Shown: positions 32,009 through 41,713 of the stretch, in pieces | How the letters are laid out: every line of letters begins with the position of its first letter | Numbering within the stretch: the stretch's first letter is position 1 | From: Salinivirgaceae bacterium | Lineage (GTDB): Bacteria > Bacteroidota > Bacteroidia > Bacteroidales > SZUA-534 | DNA: 49,227 nt | Direction: 5' to 3' | Assembly (NCBI GenBank): GCA_027858735.1 | Contig: JAQICC010000248.1 | Span: 1 to 49,227 of the forward strand | Program-made: the position numbers and the translations under genes | Notes under the pieces: generated by a model | The model's database searches: none | Told to the model about the DNA's origin: nothing | What the model saw: the letters and a program-made list of their open reading frames with translations, nothing else

Positions 32009-33697
32009 TTAAAATCTATTTTGATAACCTATATGAATCTTTCCCTGACGGACATTGAAGGGTTCATATCCAACTTTTCCAATAGCATAAGAAATCGATA
32101 AGTACCCGGCAATAGTTCTAATATTCATGCCAAAACCTAGGGCATTCCTATTTGAAGTTGTGTAATCAAATTTTTCTGGTTCCTGAAAAAAACCGGTATC
32201 ATATAATAAATATACATACGATTCGCTGTTTAGGTATAGTCTGTATTCGACATTTGTATAAAAATAGTTTTTTGTATAAATCGATTTTTCGTTAAAACCT
32301 CGCATCGAGTTTGTTCCACCCAGCCTATATAGGTTATTAGTTTTTAATGAATCGTTTTTTATTGCCGCCCAATTGTTGCTAATGTAAATAGAACCTATGG
32401 GAAGAAGAAAAGCGAAATCAAAACCTCCTTGCCACTCTAGTATTGTTGTTTTTGAACCGGCTTTATCTAGGTGTTGTTGAGTTTGACTGCCTGTAAATAT
32501 GTTTGTTTTAAATAACCAGCCTGTTTTTGGCAGCAAAGGGTCATCAAATAATGAATACATATAACCAAGGCCATATTGTAAACTTTTTGTTGAATTTAAA
32601 TTGTTTGTACTGTTTTGGTTAACCGATGAGTTTATCCATTTCACATTGGCTGATAATCTCCCAAAATTTATTATGGGTATTAAAAAGCCTGATGTTAACT
32701 GCGTATTAGTAAAAGTTGAATCTTGTTTATCAATAAGAGCATTAAGTTTTATTCCTATAGGTGATTTAAAAATATAGGGTAATTCAAAGTCAGTTTCTAA
32801 TTGTTGCGACAAAGTTTCTGGTTTTTGCCAGTCTACTTTAATTGTTTCTCCTTTTTTAAAAGCATTGGTTAAGGATATATTTGCCCTTCCGGTTATTTCG
32901 CTTTTATTATTGTTGTCGGTTTGTAACCCAGCTAAGGCACTAAAATTATTGTAATTTATTGGTTTAAGTTTTACAATATTATGCGATTTATTGCCAGAAA
33001 TATATGAAAATACAGAATCAACCTTAAATATTTTACTTTGTTTTATATTTTGTTTTATTCTTTTTGTTGCAGAAGCATTGTAGGGATCGTCTTCTATGAC
33101 TCCGGTAATTCTGGCTATGTAATTTGTTGATATTAAGTTTTCTGGTGAACATTTTAACCTATCAAAACTCACATATTGATTTTTGCTAATGGTATATAAT
33201 AATGAAGCATCGCTTTCGGTTAGAGCAATTTCTTTACTGATTGTAGCGTATGGATAACCTTGGTTTTGCAGAGCCAAATAAATGTTTGAATCGGTATTTT
33301 CTATGAATTTTGGGGAAAGCTTTTTTTTTATAAAGTGTTTTGATGATAGATATTCGAATTCATTATTGGTAATTGTTATTTTATTGAGTTTAAATTGTTT
33401 TCCTACATATATATAATACTGCTTGTTTTTTTCATTTGATATCACAGTATCAATAGAGAAGCTAAGGTAGCCGTGTTTGAAAAATTGCTGTTGTAAATGT
33501 TTATGTATTAAAGAAGGGGATGAATCAGAGCTGTAATTAGCTTTAATATTTGGTTTAAAATTGGGTTGGGCATCAATGTATTTTATGCTTGTTGCAAATT
33601 GCTCTACATACTGTGGATAAATACATTCGAGAATGAATATGCTCCCGATTAAAAGTAAAAGTCGATAATTCCACCCAATGGTTTTGTTGATATTCAT
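32009..33697 (-). CDS. BamA/TamA-like outer membrane protein (Omp85 family)
   Basis: A 562-residue outer-membrane protein. A signal or anchor segment lies at about 13-27 (LLLLIGSIFILECIYP). POTRA-like regions occupy about 60-255, with FKLNKITITNNEFEYLSS and ITGVIEDDPYNASATKRI. The C-terminal surface-antigen barrel covers about 260-562, with RLGGTNSMRGFNEKSIYTKNYF carrying the RGF motif that is diagnostic for Omp85 strand 13 loops. It ends HIGYQNRF, with a C-terminal Phe. It is shorter than BamA (about 800) and resembles TamA or similar short Omp85 proteins. The nitroreductase gene starts upstream, with 24 bases between. The client or export role is not known. Confidence 0.85.
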   Translation of the reverse strand: MNINKTIGWNYRLLLLIGSIFILECIYPQYVEQFATSIKYIDAQPNFKPNIKANYSSDSSPSLIHKHLQQQFFKHGYLSFSIDTVISNEKNKQYYIYVGKQFKLNKITITNNEFEYLSSKHFIKKKLSPKFIENTDSNIYLALQNQGYPYATISKEIALTESDASLLYTISKNQYVSFDRLKCSPENLISTNYIARITGVIEDDPYNASATKRIKQNIKQSKIFKVDSVFSYISGNKSHNIVKLKPINYNNFSALAGLQTDNNNKSEITGRANISLTNAFKKGETIKVDWQKPETLSQQLETDFELPYIFKSPIGIKLNALIDKQDSTFTNTQLTSGFLIPIINFGRLSANVKWINSSVNQNSTNNLNSTKSLQYGLGYMYSLFDDPLLPKTGWLFKTNIFTGSQTQQHLDKAGSKTTILEWQGGFDFAFLLPIGSIYISNNWAAIKNDSLKTNNLYRLGGTNSMRGFNEKSIYTKNYFYTNVEYRLYLNSESYVYLLYDTGFFQEPEKFDYTTSNRNALGFGMNIRTIAGYLSISYAIGKVGYEPFNVRQGKIHIGYQNRF

Positions 33698-33721
33698 AAA
33701 GGTAAAATTATCGATTATTAT

Positions 33722-34465
33722 TTATTGATTCATGAATCCTTGTTTTTTTAAGGTCTCCAAAAAGGACTTCGAAAAATGAATGTTATCATCCTTTTTATAG
33801 CGTTTATCAGTGAAAATTTGGGCTAAATTTTCGGTTTCGTTTTCAGCTATTAGTTTTTTAGTGGAGGGTAAATTCTCTTTTTCAGCATATATATCCTTTA
33901 TACTATCAGAGCTGTAATTGTTGTATTTCTCGAAATGTACCACACCATTTAAGGGTAAGCGATCTGTTAGTTCAGGAGATTCATCAGGATACCCAACTAC
34001 AATTGATGTGACAGGAATTACACCCTTTGGCAGCTCAAGAATTTCAATAATTTTATCGGCCATGTAAGTAGTGGTGCCTAAATAACAAACGCCCAAGCCA
34101 TGACTTTCTGCTTCAATGCAAACATTCTGGCTTGCTAATACAGCATCAATGGTGGCATTGTATAGCCATAGAAAATTGTCGTATACTGGTTGTGCATTAC
34201 CTTGTTCGCACCATTTATTAAATCGGTTAATATCAGCGCAAAAAGTAATATGAACAGGAGCTTCCAAAACCATATTTTGGCCAAAATGGGCGCCGTGTAA
34301 TTGTTTTCGAATGTTCTCATCTTTAGTAACCACCATGCTGTAAACTTGCATATTGCCAGAATTTGACGCTCGCGTACCTGCCAAAAGAATCTTTTCTAAA
34401 ATCTTGTCATCAATGGTATCGGTTTTATATTTTCTAATTGATTTGTGATTAAATATTGTGTCCAT
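33722..34465 (-). CDS. Nitroreductase family FMN-dependent oxidoreductase
   Basis: A 247-residue flavoprotein. It opens MDTIFNHKSIRKYKTDTIDD, the FMN-phosphate-binding R-S-x-R-x-Y/F type signature. GTRASNSGNMQVYSMVVT, IDAVLASQNVCIEAESHGLGVCYLGTT and GVIPVTSIVVGYPDESPELTDRLP follow, placing it with NfsA-type NAD(P)H enzymes. The last about 50 residues are an extended tail. Substrate is unknown (nitro compounds or quinones are typical in vitro). The longer frame begins at a TTG (34480), but a TACATTTG promoter box (34478-34485) covers that codon, so the ATG at 34465 is the start. It precedes the Omp85 gene on the same strand. Confidence 0.9.
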   Translation of the reverse strand: MDTIFNHKSIRKYKTDTIDDKILEKILLAGTRASNSGNMQVYSMVVTKDENIRKQLHGAHFGQNMVLEAPVHITFCADINRFNKWCEQGNAQPVYDNFLWLYNATIDAVLASQNVCIEAESHGLGVCYLGTTTYMADKIIEILELPKGVIPVTSIVVGYPDESPELTDRLPLNGVVHFEKYNNYSSDSIKDIYAEKENLPSTKKLIAENETENLAQIFTDKRYKKDDNIHFSKSFLETLKKQGFMNQ

Positions 34466-34477
34466 AGTTTTTTCATG

Positions 34478-34485
34478 CAAATGTA
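34478..34485 (-). promoter_or_regulatory. -7 box TACATTTG of the nitroreductase gene
   Basis: An exact TAnnTTTG match on the minus strand, 12 bases before the ATG at 34465. Upstream are only A/T runs at the -33 position. It decides the start codon of the nitroreductase. Confidence 0.5.
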
Positions 34486-34585
34486 TAGGTTATAAACGCA
34501 AAAAAAAACTTAAGGATATATGCAACTAACACAATATTCCATTTACTTTGTACATTTAGAATAAAATTGGAAAATTATTAATTGT

Positions 34586-36685
34586 ATGAAACAGCTGTTC
34601 AAGAAAAGCTTAGAGAATATTGAGTGGATTATCACCGGTTTGTTTTTAATAGTATTACCTGCAGTTTATTTTAAGAGAGTCCTTGATCCGGTGCTTCATC
34701 CACGTTACTTGGCCTTAAGTATCTGGTTTTTAATAATCACCATTGTTTTAGGAATTAAAACATGGAAAGGTAAATTCTCATTTGCTTTAGATAAATCTCA
34801 TAAAATAATATTTGGAGCGGCGGCTCTTTTTTTGCTTTTGAATGCTGTTTCCGCCTTTAGGGCTATTAATGCTTCTGAAGCTATTTTTAAAACGTTGAAG
34901 GAATTTACTTTTATGCTCACCTTTTTCTACTTTTTTATAATGATGAAAAACAATGAAAAGGGTCGTGACTACTTAATCAAGTCTGTAATTGTAATGACTC
35001 TTGGATATTTGGCAATTGGGGTGTACCAGTTAATGGATGCCGATTTTACCCAAGTTAAGGCTGCAACTAGTGATTATGGCTATTGGTTTAGGCAAGCTAT
35101 TGTACATGTTAAATCTACCTTAGCAAGTATTAACCCGTTTGCTTCGTTTTTATTTTTAAGTCTGGCTTTTAGTGTTTATGGTACTATATGTTACAAGAAA
35201 GTTTGGAGAATTCTTTCAATTATTTCTGTTATATCAGCTTTGGGTTTTATAATTATTTTAACCTCGAAGGCATCATGGGGAGCATTGGGAGTTGCAGCGC
35301 TAATAGTCTTTGTGTTAGGAGTTGTTTATCTTTTCTATGTAGAACCAAACAAACAAGGTAAAAAAGCCTCCTTTTGGGCTAAATATGCCATAATGTTATT
35401 CCCATTTGCAGCATTTTTAACTGGTTTTTATTTGGTTGAAAAAACTGAAATTGGAATAGTGAAAATGGTGGTGGATAAGGTAAATCAGGTTTTAGATCCA
35501 GAAGAAAGCCTAAGTGCCATGTACAATAGTGATACTCCATCATCGGCTCAAACAAGAACTCTTGTTTGGGCAAATACCATTCAAATGGCTCGCGATAATC
35601 CTTTCTTAGGAGTTGGTCCAGGTCAATGGCGAATTGTTTATGCTAAATACGGTATTGATGCTTTTGCATGGGATATTAGAAATGGGAAAAAATATTTTCA
35701 ACGAACTCATAACGATTTTTTATGGATTTTGGGAGAGTTGGGTTATGCTGGTTTGATTTTGTTTCTAACTATATTTATCGGTGTTTTAGTAATAGCGTTT
35801 AAAAACTTCTCAAGAAACGATAACCTTAAATCAAGTATTTTAAACGGTTTGGCGTTTGCTGTACTCATAGGATTTGTTGTAAATTTGTTTGTATCCTTTC
35901 CTCGCGAGCGAATTACTCATAATGTAGTATATCTTATGCTATTTGCTTTGGTGATGAGTCTTACTCAAATAAGCAAAAAGAAAGTCGCATTTAAAAAGCC
36001 TTTAGTATTAGGTCTTTTTATAATATTTACTATTGTAGCTGTTTTTAATATTCGAATTGCTGTTGATATGGTTAAAGGGGATAATGGTGCAGCCTACATA
36101 AGAGCTGGTAGAGTAAATAATAATATACCAATAATAGCGAGAGGAATTAGAAAAATTGGTAGTAATAGCTATTATACACTTGATGCTTTTGGAAATCCTA
36201 TACCTTTTTATAAAGCGGAGGTTTTACATAGAAATAAAAATGTTGAAGGGGCAAAGAAGGAATTCTTAAAGGCCCATAAACTACATCCGTATAATATACA
36301 AACATTATGTGACTTAGGTACTGCCTATAATATGACTGGGGATAGTCAGAATGCAGTGAAATACTACGAAAAAGCGTTAGCAATTTCACCACGTTTCGAA
36401 GAGGCGTTAATGGATATGGCTATTGTGAAATATAATTTAAACGAAACTGGAGAGGCATTAAAATATATTATGCAAGTACCCATTAGCTCTAAAAATCCAC
36501 CCAAGTTTAAAACCACTTATATTACCATATGTAGAAAAAGAGGAATTGAGTTGGTCGATCAAGTAAATGTTACGAAATTAAACGAATGGCTAAAAGATGA
36601 AAACAAAGTTGAAGCTACATTTGTTAGGTTTCAAAGGGAAAAAGGAAGCTTTGATAAAATTTTATTGAAAGAGATAGGAAAATAA
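34586..36685 (+). CDS. O-antigen ligase-like (Wzy_C) membrane protein with C-terminal TPRs
   Basis: A 699-residue inner-membrane protein with about 12 hydrophobic segments between residues 12 and 495. The Wzy_C region lies around residues 325-385: SAQTRTLVWANTIQMARDNP, FLGVGPGQWRIVYAKYG, then the conserved H-N-D-F in RTHNDFLWILGELGYAGL. A soluble C-terminal part (about 530-699) contains TPR units: GAKKEFLKAHKLHPYNIQTL and NAVKYYEKALAISPRFEEAL. It may ligate O-antigen or another glycan to lipid A or protein, in line with the glycosyltransferases 8 kb upstream. A weak TACTTTG-like box lies at 34544-34550. The small lipoprotein gene follows after 81 bases. Confidence 0.87.
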   Translation: MKQLFKKSLENIEWIITGLFLIVLPAVYFKRVLDPVLHPRYLALSIWFLIITIVLGIKTWKGKFSFALDKSHKIIFGAAALFLLLNAVSAFRAINASEAIFKTLKEFTFMLTFFYFFIMMKNNEKGRDYLIKSVIVMTLGYLAIGVYQLMDADFTQVKAATSDYGYWFRQAIVHVKSTLASINPFASFLFLSLAFSVYGTICYKKVWRILSIISVISALGFIIILTSKASWGALGVAALIVFVLGVVYLFYVEPNKQGKKASFWAKYAIMLFPFAAFLTGFYLVEKTEIGIVKMVVDKVNQVLDPEESLSAMYNSDTPSSAQTRTLVWANTIQMARDNPFLGVGPGQWRIVYAKYGIDAFAWDIRNGKKYFQRTHNDFLWILGELGYAGLILFLTIFIGVLVIAFKNFSRNDNLKSSILNGLAFAVLIGFVVNLFVSFPRERITHNVVYLMLFALVMSLTQISKKKVAFKKPLVLGLFIIFTIVAVFNIRIAVDMVKGDNGAAYIRAGRVNNNIPIIARGIRKIGSNSYYTLDAFGNPIPFYKAEVLHRNKNVEGAKKEFLKAHKLHPYNIQTLCDLGTAYNMTGDSQNAVKYYEKALAISPRFEEALMDMAIVKYNLNETGEALKYIMQVPISSKNPPKFKTTYITICRKRGIELVDQVNVTKLNEWLKDENKVEATFVRFQREKGSFDKILLKEIGK

Positions 36686-36766
36686 TTTAGAAAATTAGAT
36701 CGAAAAGATTATTTTTATCGATTCGAATTATAAAAACAAATAATATTAATTATTAAATATTGCAAA

Positions 36767-36892
36767 ATGAAAAAGGTATTCGTACTATTAATGGTAGCAG
36801 CATTTGGAATTGCACTTATGAGTTCATGTAAAACTGCAGATTGTCCTGCATATGCCAAAGCTGATAATACTGAAGTAGAGCAAGAAGCTTAG
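36767..36892 (+). CDS. 41-residue small lipoprotein
   Basis: The frame from ATG 36767 to TAG 36892 encodes MKKVFVLLMVAAFGIALMSS followed by the lipobox cysteine (Cys21) and KTADCPAYAKADNTEVEQEA. It has a textbook lipoprotein signal (basic n-region, hydrophobic core, LMSSC) and a very short mature peptide of 21 residues ending in an acidic tail. The second cysteine, in ADCPAY, is a recognisable feature of small Bacteroidota lipoproteins. Function is unknown. It lies between the O-antigen-ligase-like gene and a porin-like gene, all on the same strand. Confidence 0.72.
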   Translation: MKKVFVLLMVAAFGIALMSSCKTADCPAYAKADNTEVEQEA

Positions 36893-36944
36893 TTTAGGTT
36901 TGAATAATTAAGATAAATCTCTTGTATAGGGATTTGTGTTTTAT

Positions 36945-37706
36945 ATGAGATATGCAATACTATCCATCCTATTTTTCATAATAAGTTCATATGTTTTACA
37001 TGCTCAGGGTGATATAAACGATGAACAGAGAGCATTAATCCGGAACGAAAGATCATTCCACTTATCCCTAAACAGCAATGGCTGGGGTGGAGGGTTTACT
37101 TATGGTAAAATGAATAACATTTACCGTAAAGAACGATTTAGTGCAGAGTTAGTTATAATTAAAGATTCCAAAGAGCACAAGCGCAGTAATCCTTATCAAT
37201 CGGATCTTCGTCGTTTTACTTACGGCAAAAATAATATATTTTATAACCTAAGATTAGGATATGGACATTTGTTTAAACTTTATAGTAAAAAAGATAAAGG
37301 CGGCATCGAAGTACGCTGGTATTATAATGTAGGTCCGTCATTGGGTCTGTTAAAACCGGTTTATTTTGTAACAAGTATTGAACCTTATGAAACGGAGAGG
37401 TTCGACCCTCACCCACATTCTTCACAAGAAATTTATGGTGGAGCGCCTTATTTTAAAGGATTTGGCGAGCTGAAACCTATTCCGGGAGCCTTTGCAAAAG
37501 TTGGGGCAAGTTTTGAATTTAGCAAAAGAGATCTTTTACTAAATGCACTTGAAGGCGGATTAATTTTCGATGTTTTTCCCAAGAAAATTGATCTAATGGC
37601 CAACGATAATAAACAGTTTTATTTTCTAGCCATATTTGTTAGTTATCGTTTTGGAAAGATAATAAATCCTAGGGCAATACCAACAAAACCTCAAGACAAT
37701 GAGTAA
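36945..37706 (+). CDS. Exported outer-membrane beta-barrel-like hypothetical protein
   Basis: A 253-residue protein. The ATG at 36945 starts a signal peptide (MRYAILSILFFIISSYVLHA, cleavage before QGD); an in-frame GTG at 36936 adds three residues and is less likely. The mature protein has alternating Tyr/Phe/Arg/Gly beta segments such as HLSLNSNGWGGGFTYGKMNN, FYNLRLGYGHLFKLY and a final YFLAIFVSYRFGKI before a short polar tail. This is consistent with a small outer-membrane barrel of 8-10 strands. No family name can be given with certainty. It may be co-transcribed with the small lipoprotein 52 bases upstream. Confidence 0.75.
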   Translation: MRYAILSILFFIISSYVLHAQGDINDEQRALIRNERSFHLSLNSNGWGGGFTYGKMNNIYRKERFSAELVIIKDSKEHKRSNPYQSDLRRFTYGKNNIFYNLRLGYGHLFKLYSKKDKGGIEVRWYYNVGPSLGLLKPVYFVTSIEPYETERFDPHPHSSQEIYGGAPYFKGFGELKPIPGAFAKVGASFEFSKRDLLLNALEGGLIFDVFPKKIDLMANDNKQFYFLAIFVSYRFGKIINPRAIPTKPQDNE

Positions 37707-38000
37707 TGAGTTCTTGATATGAATTTACTGTCTATAATAGCTTTTATCTATTTTTTATGCAAAGGTTAGCATAAGTAGCTAATTTAATAATAAATTAAAT
37801 TTTCACGCCTAAGTTTTTCTTCTAGCTAACAAGCAAATACGCTGTTTAATCCCTAGTTTATTAACAGTAAAGCTAAAAGTAACAGTCCTGAAATTGTTAG
37901 TTTCGTAAAATTTTATAATTCTCTTGTGCTAGGGAAAATTCATAGGTATTTGTTTATGAAAAAGTAAAAGCCAAAAAGCCTATCGATTGTTTTGTTTTAT

Positions 38001-38032
38001 TTTGTTTATTGAAATGCGAATTCATAAATTTG
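38001..38032 (+). promoter_or_regulatory. GAPDH promoter P1
   Basis: TTTG (38001-38004), a 20-base spacer and TAAATTTG (38025-38032) match the Bacteroidota consensus completely. A start near 38038 would leave a leader of about 52 bases. The remaining gap from 37707 to 38000 shows only a weak hairpin TTAGC-n7-GCTAA (37766-37782) and no gene. Confidence 0.75.
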
Positions 38033-38061
38033 TGCCCCGATTTAGAAATATATTAAATTTG
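38029..38061 (+). promoter_or_regulatory. GAPDH promoter P2, overlapping P1
   Basis: TTTG (38029-38032), which is also the end of the P1 -7 box, a 21-base spacer and a second TAAATTTG (38054-38061). A start near 38067 would leave a leader of about 24 bases. The two sites probably compete or add up. Confidence 0.55.
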
Positions 38062-38066
38062 TATAA

Positions 38067-39098
<1,032 letters not shown>

Positions 39099-39119
39099 GC
39101 ATTCGCTTAACAATATTTC

Positions 39120-39149
39120 AAAGGGCTGCTCAATGAGCGGCCCTTTTTT
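39120..39149 (+). terminator. Rho-independent terminator of gapA
   Basis: AAAGGGCTGCT (39120-39130), a CAATG loop and AGCGGCCCTTT (39136-39146) form an 11-pair stem with one G-T pair, followed by further T residues to 39149. It begins 22 bases past the gapA stop. Confidence 0.92.
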
Positions 39150-39164
39150 ATTCAGTGAAACTAA

Positions 39165-39192
39165 AATTTCAGAAACGGAGTGAGCTGAAATT
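39165..39192. repeat. Inverted repeat between gapA and rlmD, possibly REP-like
   Basis: AATTTCAG (39165-39172) and CTGAAATT (39185-39192) pair around a 12-base loop, AAACGGAGTGAG. A weaker dyad GTATCGA...TTCAATAC follows at about 39223-39247. The ACGGAGTGA loop recalls REP-like elements seen in other Bacteroidota, from memory only. Confidence 0.45.
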
Positions 39193-39333
39193 AATTGGTT
39201 GAACTAATCCCCCATAGCTAAGCGTATCGAGATAAAGATTTCAATACAGTACTGCTTTGAACATGAATTATTAAAGTGTATTCAGAATATCGAATTTTCT
39301 TATCATATTTGTAGCAAATTTAAAACAGAAATT

Positions 39334-40740
39334 GTGGGAAGAGCAAGAAAGAAAAAGCCGTTTTTCGAAAATATTGAAATTACTGGCGTAGCAGCAGAGG
39401 GGAAAGCTTTAGCAAAAATTGATGATAAGGTGATTTTTGTGCCATTTGTAGTACCGGGCGATGTGGTTGACTTGCAGGTGGTTAAAAAACGAAAAAACTA
39501 CATGGAAGCTCGTGCGGTAAAATTCCACAAATATTCTGAAATAAGAGCAGAAGCTTTCTGCAAGCACTTCGGGGTTTGTGGTGGGTGTAAATGGCAAATA
39601 CTTCCTTACCCATTGCAATTACAATACAAACAGCAAGAGGTTATTGATGCACTTACCAGAATTGGAAAAGTTGAATTGCCCGAAATAATGCCGATTAAAG
39701 GAAGTGAAAAAACACAATACTATCGCAATAAACTTGAATATACATTTTCACCACACCGATGGCTATCAAAAGAAGAGATGGATGACGAGGTGAAAGATAT
39801 GAATGCAGTTGGATTCCATATTCCCGGCCTGTTTGATAAAATTGTGGATGTAGAGCACTGTTATTTGCAAGATGAACCAAGTAATAAAATACGGTTAGGG
39901 GTTAAAAAGTTTGCGCTAGAAAATGAGTGTGATTTTTATAGTCAGCGTGAGAATCATGGATTAATTAGAAATTTGGTTGTTAGAACATCATCAACGGGTG
40001 AGGTTATGGTAATCGTGATTTTTGGAGCGAAGGATAATGCAAAAATTGAGAGTGTTATGTCATTTATTCATGAAAACTTTGGTCATGAAATAACCTCATT
40101 GCAATACATCGTTAATTTAAAACTTAACGATAGTTTTGCCGATCAGGATGTAGTTTCTTATACGGGTAAGCCTTTTATTTATGAAGGCATGGAGGATCTT
40201 AAATTTAAGGTAGGACCAAAATCATTTTACCAAACAAATTCTAGTCAAGCTTATGAATTATACGCTGTGGTGCGTAATTTTGCAGATTTAACTGGCAATG
40301 ATTTGGTTTACGATTTGTATACAGGTACCGGAACCATCGCCTTATTTGTAGCTAGAAGTTGTAAAAAAATTATTGGTGTTGAATATGTTGAAGAGGCCAT
40401 TAAAGATGCGAAAGAAAATGCCGAATTAAACGGAATTGATAATGCGCAATTTTATGCAGGGGACATGAAGGACGTTTTGACAAACGAATTCGTTGCAAAG
40501 AATGGTACACCCGATGTTATAATTACTGATCCGCCGCGTCCAGGTATGCACAATTCAGTTATTGATACTATTTTGAATTGTAAACCCAATAAAATTGTAT
40601 ACGTGAGCTGCAATCCAGCTACTCAGGCACGCGATTTAGCCTTGTTAGAGGTATCGTATTTGGTTGCAAAAGTTCAGCCTGTTGATATGTTTCCTCATAC
40701 CCATCATGTAGAAAATGTTGTATTGTTAATGAAACGATGA
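39334..40740 (+). CDS. rlmD: 23S rRNA (uracil-C5)-methyltransferase, RlmD/TrmA family
   Basis: A 468-residue SAM-dependent methyltransferase for a 23S rRNA uracil (U1939 in E. coli). An N-terminal TRAM domain covers about 12-70. The Fe-S cluster site CKHFGVCGGC (C-x5-C-x2-C, about residues 76-85) has its fourth ligand in VEHCYLQ. The SAM-binding core is LVYDLYTGTGTIALFVA; IITDPPRPGM follows. The nucleophile Cys is in IVYVSCNPATQARD. The start is a GTG (39334), the first codon of a basic N-terminus (MGRARKKKP); no ATG nearby fits. The methylated position (747 or 1939) is not provable, so RlmD is the best label but RlmC/RlmCD remains possible. Confidence 0.88.
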   Translation: MGRARKKKPFFENIEITGVAAEGKALAKIDDKVIFVPFVVPGDVVDLQVVKKRKNYMEARAVKFHKYSEIRAEAFCKHFGVCGGCKWQILPYPLQLQYKQQEVIDALTRIGKVELPEIMPIKGSEKTQYYRNKLEYTFSPHRWLSKEEMDDEVKDMNAVGFHIPGLFDKIVDVEHCYLQDEPSNKIRLGVKKFALENECDFYSQRENHGLIRNLVVRTSSTGEVMVIVIFGAKDNAKIESVMSFIHENFGHEITSLQYIVNLKLNDSFADQDVVSYTGKPFIYEGMEDLKFKVGPKSFYQTNSSQAYELYAVVRNFADLTGNDLVYDLYTGTGTIALFVARSCKKIIGVEYVEEAIKDAKENAELNGIDNAQFYAGDMKDVLTNEFVAKNGTPDVIITDPPRPGMHNSVIDTILNCKPNKIVYVSCNPATQARDLALLEVSYLVAKVQPVDMFPHTHHVENVVLLMKR

Positions 40741-40843
40741 TAAGAATCATAATAAAAAATACGGTCTCAAGAATGGAATTTAATTAAGTTTTTATACATT
40801 TGGTTATTAGTGTGTTTTTCAACATGTAAACTCTAGTGAAGCT

Positions 40844-41545
40844 ATGATTCAAAAAAATATAGACTGCGACAAATGCTTCGATGTTCCTGAAGCTATATTT
40901 ACCCTTTTAACCCCAGAACAAAAAGAACTTGCACGTAGAAATCACTCATGTGCCTTTTACAAAAAAAACGATGTGCTTTTTAAAGAAGGCGACGAACCTA
41001 TAGGATTGTTGGTTTTATGTGAGGGGAAGGTGAAGATTTTTCGTGAAGGGGTTGGACGAAGAGAGCAAATTGTTCGCATGGTAAAACCTTATGGGCTAAT
41101 GGGCTTTAGGGCTCTTTTTGCTGAAGAAAATCATATTGCAACAGCTGTGGCTCTTGAAGATACTGTAATATGTATATTAGATAAAGAGGAGTTAATGAAA
41201 TTAATTCGTGAAAATAGCGATTTTGCTATTGGGTTAATTCGATCGTTAGCTACTGATTTAGGTTTTTCAAATCGCCGAACCGTTGCACTTACCCAAAAAC
41301 ACATTAGAGGTCGTCTAGCCGAATCACTTCTTTTCTTAAGAGATACCTATGGAATGGAAGATGATGAGGCAACAATTAAAATTTATCTATCAAGGGAAGA
41401 TATTGCAAATTTGTCGAACATGACTACTTCAAATGCTATTCGAACATTGTCTACTTTTGCTAGTGAAGGTGTGATATCCATTAGTGGACGAAAAATTAAG
41501 ATAGTTGATCTTAAAAAACTGGAGCGGATAAGCTCTTTGGGATAG
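40844..41545 (+). CDS. Crp/Fnr family transcriptional regulator
   Basis: A 233-residue regulator. The cyclic-nucleotide-binding-like beta-roll is about residues 25-145 (DVLFKEGDEPIGLLVLCEGKVKIFREG). The long dimerisation helix is about 125-150. The HTH_Crp domain (155-225) has the recognition segment LSREDIANLSNMTTSNAIRTLSTFASEGVISISG. The N-terminus carries a CDKC pair (Cys8, Cys11) and further cysteines near 36 and 59. It is therefore FNR-like in having possible metal or Fe-S ligands, but the spacing differs from E. coli FNR (20/23/29/122). Effector and targets are unknown. Its transcript ends at the terminator right behind the stop. Confidence 0.9.
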   Translation: MIQKNIDCDKCFDVPEAIFTLLTPEQKELARRNHSCAFYKKNDVLFKEGDEPIGLLVLCEGKVKIFREGVGRREQIVRMVKPYGLMGFRALFAEENHIATAVALEDTVICILDKEELMKLIRENSDFAIGLIRSLATDLGFSNRRTVALTQKHIRGRLAESLLFLRDTYGMEDDEATIKIYLSREDIANLSNMTTSNAIRTLSTFASEGVISISGRKIKIVDLKKLERISSLG

Positions 41546-41549
41546 TGAT

Positions 41550-41575
41550 AAGCCACATTTTAGTGGCTTTTTTTT
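41550..41575 (+). terminator. Rho-independent terminator of the Crp/Fnr gene
   Basis: AAGCCAC-ATTTTA-GTGGCTT (41550-41569) is a perfect 7-bp stem followed by a run of T residues to 41575. It starts 5 bases after the stop. Confidence 0.92.
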
Positions 41576-41635
41576 ATTGTGTAATTTTTTTTAAGTTTAG
41601 ATGCTTTAATTAAGTGGAATAAATGTTTTTAATTT

Positions 41636-41643
41636 TATCTTTG
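41636..41643 (+). promoter_or_regulatory. -7 box TATCTTTG of the purH-mre operon
   Basis: The box matches TAnnTTTG exactly and lies 70 bases before the purH ATG. The expected -33 position has TAAG, so the site is weak or regulated. No purine riboswitch-like fold is seen in the leader. Confidence 0.5.
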
Positions 41644-41713
41644 TGAGCTGTTTATAAAAGGCTTTCCTTAAAAACAAACGAGATACATAATTTGAGTATA
41701 TTTTAATTGAAAA

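Noticed and set aside
41644-41713. Purine riboswitch in the purH leader
   Set aside because: The 70-base leader is A/T-rich and lacks the three-stem junction or conserved core of known purine riboswitches.
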